Assembly (NCBI GenBank): GCA_029245865.1
Contig: JAQWOM010000037.1
Location: 1-64,000 of the forward strand
Direction: 5' to 3'
From: Planctomycetota bacterium
GTDB taxonomy: Bacteria > Planctomycetota > B15-G4
DNA length: 64,000 nt
In this document: one piece after another, positions 58,963-64,000 of the stretch
How positions within the stretch are numbered: position 1 is the stretch's first letter
How the letters are laid out: every line of letters starts with the position of its first letter
Notes under the pieces: generated by a model
Told to the model about the DNA's origin: nothing
What the model saw: only the letters and a program-made list of their open reading frames with translations
Database searches by the model: none
Made by a program: the position numbers and the translations under genes

Positions 58963-59550
58963 ATGGGCCTGATCATCGGATTGCTCGGGGGTGTCGCCAG
59001 TGGCAAGTCCACTGTGGCACGCCTGATGGCCCAACGAGGCCTCCTTCACGTGGATGCGGACGCCCTCGCCACCGAGGCTGTCCAGGAGCCCTCCATCAGG
59101 AGGGCCCTGGCCGCCCAGTTCGGTGAGGATATTTTTGACGAAACAGGGGCCCTGAACCGCTCTTTGCTGGCAAAACGCGCGTTTGCTAGCGATTCCACGA
59201 CGAAAACACTCAATGCACTGGTCCACCCCGAGGTCCGAAAACGGATCGAACAAGCCCTCGAGAGCGCGGGCTCGCGTCCCGTGGTCCTCGATGCCCCGCT
59301 GCTGTTCGACTCTCCTTTCGCTCAGCGAGTCACGACCTGGATCTTTCTGGAAGTCGACCCAGAAGCCCGAGATGCCCGTGCCGCAGAGCGAGGCTGGGCC
59401 CCCGACGAGCGGGCGCGCAGGGAGACTCGGCAGGCCTCTCTGGCCAACAAACGCGCTTCTGCGGACCATGTGCTGGAAAACAATGGGAAGATCGAGGATC
59501 TTGGGTCGAGAGTCGACGCCCTCCTTCGACAGTTGGGCGTCCCGATCTGA
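58963..59550 (+). CDS. coaE: Dephospho-CoA kinase
   Basis: 195 residues from the ATG at 58963; upstream codons in the frame are not conserved. P-loop IIGLLGGVASGKSTVARLMAQRG, HVDADALATEAVQE (substrate Asp), LVHPEVRKRIEQAL and VVLDAPLLFDSPFAQRVTTWIFLEVDPEARDARAAERGW are the family marks. It phosphorylates dephospho-CoA to make coenzyme A. It lies 118 bases upstream of rho on the same strand, an arrangement I associate with planctomycetes. Confidence 0.96.
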   Translation: MGLIIGLLGGVASGKSTVARLMAQRGLLHVDADALATEAVQEPSIRRALAAQFGEDIFDETGALNRSLLAKRAFASDSTTKTLNALVHPEVRKRIEQALESAGSRPVVLDAPLLFDSPFAQRVTTWIFLEVDPEARDARAAERGWAPDERARRETRQASLANKRASADHVLENNGKIEDLGSRVDALLRQLGVPI

Positions 59551-59668
59551 CAGAACGCGTCGGTATGTGGCCGGGCAAAAGAGCCACGCGCTCGGCATCC
59601 AACCGACCCTGCTTCCCCCGAATCCGGTCTCTCCCTCGCGACCTGCCCCGCTTAACACCAGACCGCCC

Positions 59669-61117
59669 ATGGCCCCGCCACCCAAGAACCGCCCGAAGGA
59701 ACGTGAGCAGCCCGACATCCTTCGTGTCGACGATGTCTCCGAACTGCCGCCCCCACCCGCAGATGGCGCAGACGAAGAGGAAGCCACGGCGGAACAACGC
59801 CCCCGCTACGTGAAGAAAGCCCCCCCTCTGCCGGGGATGCTTGATCACCCTGAGCCGGCCGACCTGGCACAACTCGCATCCCTCCCGATCCCTGAGCTGG
59901 TTCAACAACTGCGCCAGTACGGAGTCTCATGCCACGAGGGCATCGACCGAAGCAAGCTGCTCGTCGCGCTCATGCGCAACTCGGACAAACTCAAGCTGCG
60001 TCTCCTCGGCGAAGGTCAGATCGAGTTGATGCCCGATGGTTACGGCTTCCTGCGTTGCTCGAGGAACACCTTTCTTCCATCACCTGATGATCTGTACGTC
60101 TCTCCACAGCTGGTCAAGGAGTACGCGCTCTCGCCAGGCATGTATCTGAAGGGTCGCGTCAAGCGAGGGCGCCGCAAAGACAAGTACTTCGCCATCGAAG
60201 AAGTCCTTGAGATCAATGGAAAGGACCCCGATCACGCCAAGGACATCAAGCGTTTCGACGACCTCACCCCCGTCTTCCCGGACAAACGCGTTCTGCTCGA
60301 GACCGATGATGCCCGCGATTTCTCTGCGCGCATCGTCGATCTCGTCGCACCGATTGGGTTCGGTCAGCGCGGGCTCATCGTGTCACCGCCTCGCTCCGGA
60401 AAAACGATGATGCTCAAGGCGTTGGCCAACGCCATCACCACCAACTATCCAGACGTCAGGCTGCTGGTCTTTCTGGTGGATGAGCGCCCCGAAGAAGTCA
60501 CGGACATGATGAGGTCCGTGAAAGGCGAGGTCATTGCTTCCACGTTTGACGAGCCCCCGCAAAGGCATGTAGCCGTCACGGACCGTGTCGACGAACGCGC
60601 ACGCAGTCTCGTCGAGTCCGGATACGACGTCGTCCTCCTGATCGACTCTCTGACCCGCCTCGGCCGGGCATTCAATGCCGCAGCTCGGACTTCTGGTCGA
60701 ATCCTGACCGGAGGCCTGGAATCCAATGCGCTTCAAAAACCGAAGCGGCTTTTTGGTGCGGCTCGAAATATCGACGGGAAGGGTTCCCTCACGATCCTCG
60801 CGACAGCCCTCATCGAAACCAACTCGCGCATGGACGAAGTCATCTTTGAGGAGTTCAAGGGAACCGGCAACATGGAGATCGTGCTGAGCCGCGCTGTCTC
60901 CGAACAGCGCATCTACCCGGCCATCGATATCCACAAATCGGGAACTCGCATGGAGAATCTGCTCTTCGATCCACAAGAGGCAGAGTTTGTCACCACGCTG
61001 CGGACAGCGCTGGCAGACCTCACTCCCGTGGATGCCATCGAGAACTTGCTGCGTCGAATGAAGAAGACGTCAACCAATGTCGAGTTCCTGCTGGGCTTGC
61101 GGAACGCAAAGTTCTAG
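59669..61117 (+). CDS. rho: Transcription termination factor Rho with N-terminal extension
   Basis: 482 residues from the ATG at 59669. Residues 1-65 are a low-complexity acidic/Pro/Arg extension ([20 protein letters not shown]). Then come the helical N-terminal domain ([18 protein letters not shown]), the RNA-binding cold-shock-like domain ([39 protein letters not shown]) and the ATPase core: Walker [13 protein letters not shown]-loop [27 protein letters not shown]-loop [35 protein letters not shown]. All catalytic blocks are intact. It terminates untranslated transcripts; many genes here lack intrinsic terminators, which fits Rho use. Confidence 0.97.
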   Translation: MAPPPKNRPKEREQPDILRVDDVSELPPPPADGADEEEATAEQRPRYVKKAPPLPGMLDHPEPADLAQLASLPIPELVQQLRQYGVSCHEGIDRSKLLVALMRNSDKLKLRLLGEGQIELMPDGYGFLRCSRNTFLPSPDDLYVSPQLVKEYALSPGMYLKGRVKRGRRKDKYFAIEEVLEINGKDPDHAKDIKRFDDLTPVFPDKRVLLETDDARDFSARIVDLVAPIGFGQRGLIVSPPRSGKTMMLKALANAITTNYPDVRLLVFLVDERPEEVTDMMRSVKGEVIASTFDEPPQRHVAVTDRVDERARSLVESGYDVVLLIDSLTRLGRAFNAAARTSGRILTGGLESNALQKPKRLFGAARNIDGKGSLTILATALIETNSRMDEVIFEEFKGTGNMEIVLSRAVSEQRIYPAIDIHKSGTRMENLLFDPQEAEFVTTLRTALADLTPVDAIENLLRRMKKTSTNVEFLLGLRNAKF

Positions 61118-61140
61118 TCGCCTCCTCAAGCAAGGGGCGA
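61118..61140. terminator. Hairpin after rho, before the convergent bat operon
   Basis: TCGCCTC (61118-61124) can pair with GGGGCGA (61134-61140), seven pairs including one G-T, around a 9-base loop. It starts right after the rho stop codon and faces the end of the convergent operon at 61152. No U-run. Confidence 0.45.
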
Positions 61141-61151
61141 CGGGTTGCGGC

Positions 61152-61922
61152 TTAGCCGCCCGCAGCCCGCACCTGAATCATGGGGGCCCAGCCACGCGCT
61201 CCGGCTGAAGTCTCGACCAGTCGCCAGTCATCGCGGCTCTCCTCATCCTGCACAACGGCTCCCGCAGGCAAACGAAACAGCACCCGACCCTCCAACGTCG
61301 GTTCCGCTCGCACCGCCACACCTTCGACGACAACGGCTCGGCGGACATCCCACGCCCTCGCGGCATCTGACCCCATGGCCAATCCCACCGCGGCCACGCC
61401 TACGACAAGAGCCGTCCAGGCCGTCCGCCGACCTGCCCACCCGGCGCGAGAGACCGCCAAGAGCAAGATCGCAAGAGCCGCAAGCAGACCCACCAGTCGA
61501 GACACATCCGCTTCAGTCATGTCGAGGGGAAGCCGCCTGAGTGTCTCCCAAAAAGCCGGTGTGTCCTCTCCGGCCGCACCACTCAGTGCTCGAACCTGTT
61601 CCAGGTTTCGGCGAACACGCGGGTCCCCCGGATCTATCCGCCACGCAGCCTCAAGGTGCCAGATTGACTCACCCCAATCTTCAGCACGTGCCGCCGCAGT
61701 CCCTGCATTGGCATGCAACACGGCGCGGCGCGCCAGATCTGGCTCGAACTCGGCCAGTTCTGCGAACAACTCGAGTGCTGCGTCGTACTGTCCATTTCCA
61801 TAACTCTCGACAGCGACCGCAAACCGAGCGTCGTCAGCAATCGCAGTCTCCTGTGCCCAGCCCCTTTCCATGGGCATGAGCATCATCAAGCCGAGCCAGA
61901 GAGCGCACCTGAGAAAGCTCAC
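61152..61922 (-). CDS. batE: TPR and SH3-domain protein of the bat operon (BatE-like)
   Basis: 256 residues from a GTG at 61922 that overlaps the batD stop as GTGA. The signal peptide is FLRCALWLGLMMLMPMERGWAQE. TPR units at about 30-110 (FAVAVESYGNGQYDAALELFAELAEFEPDLARRAVLHANAGTAAARAEDWGESIWHLEAAWRIDPGD) are followed by two membrane segments (about 145-160 and 165-185). A C-terminal bacterial SH3 domain follows (GVAVRAEPTLEGRVLFRLPAGAVVQDEESRDDWRLVETSAGARGWAPMIQV). This matches the BatE proteins of aerotolerance operons. The job is inferred from the operon: envelope part of a MoxR/VWA system. Confidence 0.85.
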   Translation of the reverse strand: MSFLRCALWLGLMMLMPMERGWAQETAIADDARFAVAVESYGNGQYDAALELFAELAEFEPDLARRAVLHANAGTAAARAEDWGESIWHLEAAWRIDPGDPRVRRNLEQVRALSGAAGEDTPAFWETLRRLPLDMTEADVSRLVGLLAALAILLLAVSRAGWAGRRTAWTALVVGVAAVGLAMGSDAARAWDVRRAVVVEGVAVRAEPTLEGRVLFRLPAGAVVQDEESRDDWRLVETSAGARGWAPMIQVRAAGG

Positions 61923-63715
61923 GTCACGGCCTCCAATTGGTCGGCCAGAGATCGTGCCTCCGCGCGCACACCGTTCAAGTCGAGAGTGGCTCCGCCCAGA
62001 TAAGCCGCCTCCCATCCCGAAACGACTCGCACCAGTTCCTCTCCCAGAGCGCGATCCGGCAACAAGCCGGCAGCTTCGTTTGCAGTCAAACCGCCAGCCG
62101 GACCATCAAGCCGTTCCGCAAGATAGCGAGAAAACGCTGCCGCCACTGCAGCCGGCCCCGTCGCATCCCGCAGAGACTTCTCAAGAACACTCCGGGCACC
62201 TCTGCGCACCACCTTGCGTGGATTGTGTTTCTTCCAGTCTCGACTCCGTCGTCGCAGTTCGATCAAACCCAGAAGAATCAGGGCGCCCGCCGGCGGCCCC
62301 CATGCCGGCCAGCGAGAACTTTGCGGAGGAGGCAATTGTGTCCTGATGCTCTCGAGATCGTTGAGCACTTCCTCCGGCACGGTCAATTCCGTGAGACCGC
62401 CACCCCCTCCAGGAGTGACATCAAGTGGGAATGGCCCGACGCTTCGCGTCTCATACGTCCCCGAACTCGTGTCGAAAAAACCGAACTCCAGTTCAGGGAT
62501 CTCGGTCACCCCGGCGTTTTTGGGCGAAAGTTCAAAGGAGAGAATCCGTGTGTTGGGTCCCTTGGACTCGTCTTTGCCGAACAAGCGAAAGTCTTCGAGT
62601 TGTTCCTCAAAGGCAGGCCACTCGACCAGATCCAGATTGGTGCCATCCTGACCGTCCGCTCGTAAACTCAGCTTGAGATTGCAGCTTTCACCAACCGAGA
62701 GGCTCGTTGGCCCTGCAGAGCCTACGAGGTTGAATCGCCCCACTGCATTGGTGAAAGAATCCGGACGCCCTTCAATCGGCGTTGGATTCACCGTGATCTT
62801 GGCGCCCTCGGCAAAGGCATCTGCAATCAAAACACGCGTCGGCACAACGGAACTGCGATTGAGCATACCCCCAAAGAAGGGGTCTCTTTCCCGGCGACTC
62901 TCCATGACCAACCGAACGCTAAACCGACTGTCCGGCAGTGTCACAAGCCCTGCCTCTGTGGCGAGCATCGGAATGCGCGTTCGGAGCACGAGACGCATCC
63001 CGCCGCTCACGACCTCACGAACCTGGCACAGCGGAACCTCTGCACGTCCCCCGTTGACTGGCATGGGGAACACTGATCGACAGCTCGGGTTCGGAATATC
63101 TCGCGGGTGCAGGCCCGGCACGCCCGAGAGCCAGGGCAGCGAGAGCTCTAAGCCGCCACGTGGGATTCTCTTCTCCGCATCCGGGTGAATCGACGCGGCG
63201 ACATCCATTTCTACGACTTGACCCACCCAGAGTTCTTGAACAGAAGGTCGAACCGAGAGTGACACGAGCCCCTCTCGGAGCGAACTGCTTGCGACCGAGA
63301 TTCTCTGAGCAGCTGTTTCTAGCTCTGTCCCACGGCAGTTGAAACGAATGGGAGGCAGCACCAATTCGCCGGCACGTTCGGGCACCAACTCGAACTGCCA
63401 TCGCGTTGTCAGGGAACTGCGGACCCGACCATCGATACCAACTTCGATCTTTTGCGTGCTTGGAGTTCCACGGAATGTGAGGCGTGCGCCGTCAATTTCA
63501 GGAACGTCCAACAGATCACAGTCCGCACCTTCGGCCCCGGAAACCGTGACGACCATGGCCATCACAAGCCCGACTTCCGGACGATCGGGCGAAAGCTCCA
63601 CCGAAATATCTGGGGCAACGAACGCGCCCGGTGGATCGACCGGGGGACCACCCGGCCACGCGGTGACCTGAAGACACAGAAAAGCGCAGGAGAGCATCAC
63701 GTAGCGAAGGTTCAC
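61919..63715 (-). CDS. batD: BatD-like aerotolerance protein
   Basis: 598 residues from a GTG at 63715 that overlaps the upstream stop as GTGA. A signal peptide (RYVMLSCAFLCLQVTAWP) leads to a large periplasmic beta-domain region starting ISVELSPDRPEVGLVMAMVVTVSG, the conserved BatD opening (xxVxxxxVxxGexfxLxhxh). Several Ig-like repeats reach to about 460. One membrane segment (SRWPAWGPPAGALILLGLIELRRRSR) is followed by a cytoplasmic helical tail (AAVAAAFSRYLAERLDGPAGGLTANEAAGLL). BatD (PF13584 type) is a standard partner of BatA/B VWA proteins and MoxR ATPases, linked to oxygen and stress tolerance. Confidence 0.92.
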   Translation of the reverse strand: MNLRYVMLSCAFLCLQVTAWPGGPPVDPPGAFVAPDISVELSPDRPEVGLVMAMVVTVSGAEGADCDLLDVPEIDGARLTFRGTPSTQKIEVGIDGRVRSSLTTRWQFELVPERAGELVLPPIRFNCRGTELETAAQRISVASSSLREGLVSLSVRPSVQELWVGQVVEMDVAASIHPDAEKRIPRGGLELSLPWLSGVPGLHPRDIPNPSCRSVFPMPVNGGRAEVPLCQVREVVSGGMRLVLRTRIPMLATEAGLVTLPDSRFSVRLVMESRRERDPFFGGMLNRSSVVPTRVLIADAFAEGAKITVNPTPIEGRPDSFTNAVGRFNLVGSAGPTSLSVGESCNLKLSLRADGQDGTNLDLVEWPAFEEQLEDFRLFGKDESKGPNTRILSFELSPKNAGVTEIPELEFGFFDTSSGTYETRSVGPFPLDVTPGGGGGLTELTVPEEVLNDLESIRTQLPPPQSSRWPAWGPPAGALILLGLIELRRRSRDWKKHNPRKVVRRGARSVLEKSLRDATGPAAVAAAFSRYLAERLDGPAGGLTANEAAGLLPDRALGEELVRVVSGWEAAYLGGATLDLNGVRAEARSLADQLEAVT

Positions 63716-64000
63716 CAATCCCGCTCCACTTCCGTGCGCTGTTGAGCACGACGAATGCGCTGCAAAGCCCGTGCTCGGTCTTCGAGTTCTTCGAGCTGTT
63801 CCAGCAGCTTCACCATCTCCTGAGGAGTCAGCTGGGTCTGTTGTCCGGGCACCGATTCGGTTTGCTGAGGCTCCGAGGGCTCCTCTGGCTGCTCTCCTTC
63901 GCCTTGCTGCTGTTCGGACTCATTTTCACCGCTGTCCTGCTCCTGATTTTCACCATCCTGCTGCTGGTCTTGCTGCTCTTCTCCATCTTCGCTTTCTTCT
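63712..64000 (-). CDS. batC: C-terminal end of a BatC-like acidic TPR/VWA protein (cut by window edge)
   Basis: 96 codons are open from the right edge to TGA at 63712. The visible part is extremely Glu/Gln-rich (GEEQQDQQQDGENQEQDSGENE...), then LTPQEMVKLLEQLEELEDRARALQRIRRAQQRTEVERDW. That low-complexity linker plus the final helical segment is what is seen at the C terminus of BatC or fused BatB/C proteins, and the place just before batD fits. The N-terminal VWA or TPR parts are beyond the window. The stop overlaps the batD start codon. Confidence 0.8.
   Translation of the reverse strand, partial: EESEDGEEQQDQQQDGENQEQDSGENESEQQQGEGEQPEEPSEPQQTESVPGQQTQLTPQEMVKLLEQLEELEDRARALQRIRRAQQRTEVERDW

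Noticed and set aside
59183..59668. 162-codon extension at the start of rho
   Set aside because: It lies inside coaE in another frame; the ATG at 59669 starts the normal low-complexity Rho extension.
1..64000. tRNA, rRNA, CRISPR arrays, insertion sequences, prophage or attachment sites
   Set aside because: None seen by eye: no cloverleaf-like sequences, spaced repeats, transposase or integrase genes. A covariance-model scan could still find a small RNA.

Overview
The window looks like chromosomal DNA of a marine-type member of the PVC bacteria, most likely a planctomycete. This is an inference from gene content: coaE directly upstream of a rho with a long acidic/proline-rich N-terminal extension, a bat-type aerotolerance operon, a TIGR02999-type ECF sigma factor coupled to a membrane Ser/Thr kinase, a secreted sulfatase and arylsulfotransferase, a Tat-exported TIM-barrel isomerase, and a coiled-coil/winged-helix small protein of a type common in that phylum. 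Base composition is moderately GC-rich and even. I see no rRNA, tRNA, CRISPR array, transposase, integrase or prophage. Many genes start with GTG or TTG and are joined by 4-base ATGA or GTGA overlaps.

Layout. 1-5.7 kb (mostly minus): truncated sulfatase, Tat-exported berberine-bridge-type flavoenzyme, two paralogous tiny membrane proteins, sulfotransferase, a DUF5993-like/DsbB-like pair and Fe superoxide dismutase. 5.8-11.2 kb: arylsulfotransferase, amino-acid permease, alpha/beta hydrolase, DJ-1/PfpI protein, MarC protein. 11.3-16.3 kb: a cell-surface acylation block (MBOAT acyltransferase, SGNH partner, secreted carboxylesterase) with a free-standing acyl carrier protein gene divergent from it. 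16.4-23.3 kb: DoxX, SRPBCC protein, an ABC exporter (adaptor, ATPase, two FtsX-type permeases), MFS exporter. 23.5-28.7 kb: HEAT lipoprotein coupled to a membrane SGNH protein, winged-helix protein, AsmA-like protein, hydroxypyruvate-isomerase-like enzyme. 28.8-35.2 kb: zinc-ribbon SDR, LPG-synthase-type membrane protein, a SelW-like selenoprotein with an in-frame TGA, 3-hydroxyproline dehydratase, 1-Cys peroxiredoxin, glycine-zipper lipoprotein, K+ channel. 35.3-42 kb: complete RND tripartite pump and two DUF3332-like proteins. 42.1-45.1 kb: ECF sigma plus Cache-domain kinase. 45.5-49.9 kb: unknown protein, then pqiA-pqiA-pqiB-pqiC. 49.9-53.4 kb: secreted carbohydrate-binding-type protein and TPR lipoprotein. 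53.5-64 kb: housekeeping (cinA, ychF, tatC, comB, BRCT membrane protein, coaE, rho) and the bat operon, cut by the window edge.

The most notable find is the gene at 31862-32113. Read through one TGA codon it is a complete 83-residue Rdx/SelW-like protein with a CxxU motif, and a hairpin fitting the bacterial SECIS pattern lies just after the TGA. Other points of interest are a membrane-anchored coiled-coil protein ending in a BRCT-like domain, a zinc-ribbon SDR without the catalytic tyrosine, the pair of tiny paralogous membrane proteins, and the acylation cluster with its carrier protein.

Themes that tie genes together: envelope transport (ABC, RND, MFS, Pqi/MCE, Tat), thiol and oxygen stress (DsbB-like, SOD, peroxiredoxin, DoxX, SelW-like, Bat), and sulfate-ester or sulfonate chemistry (sulfatase, sulfotransferase, arylsulfotransferase, ComB). 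These links are inferred from content only.
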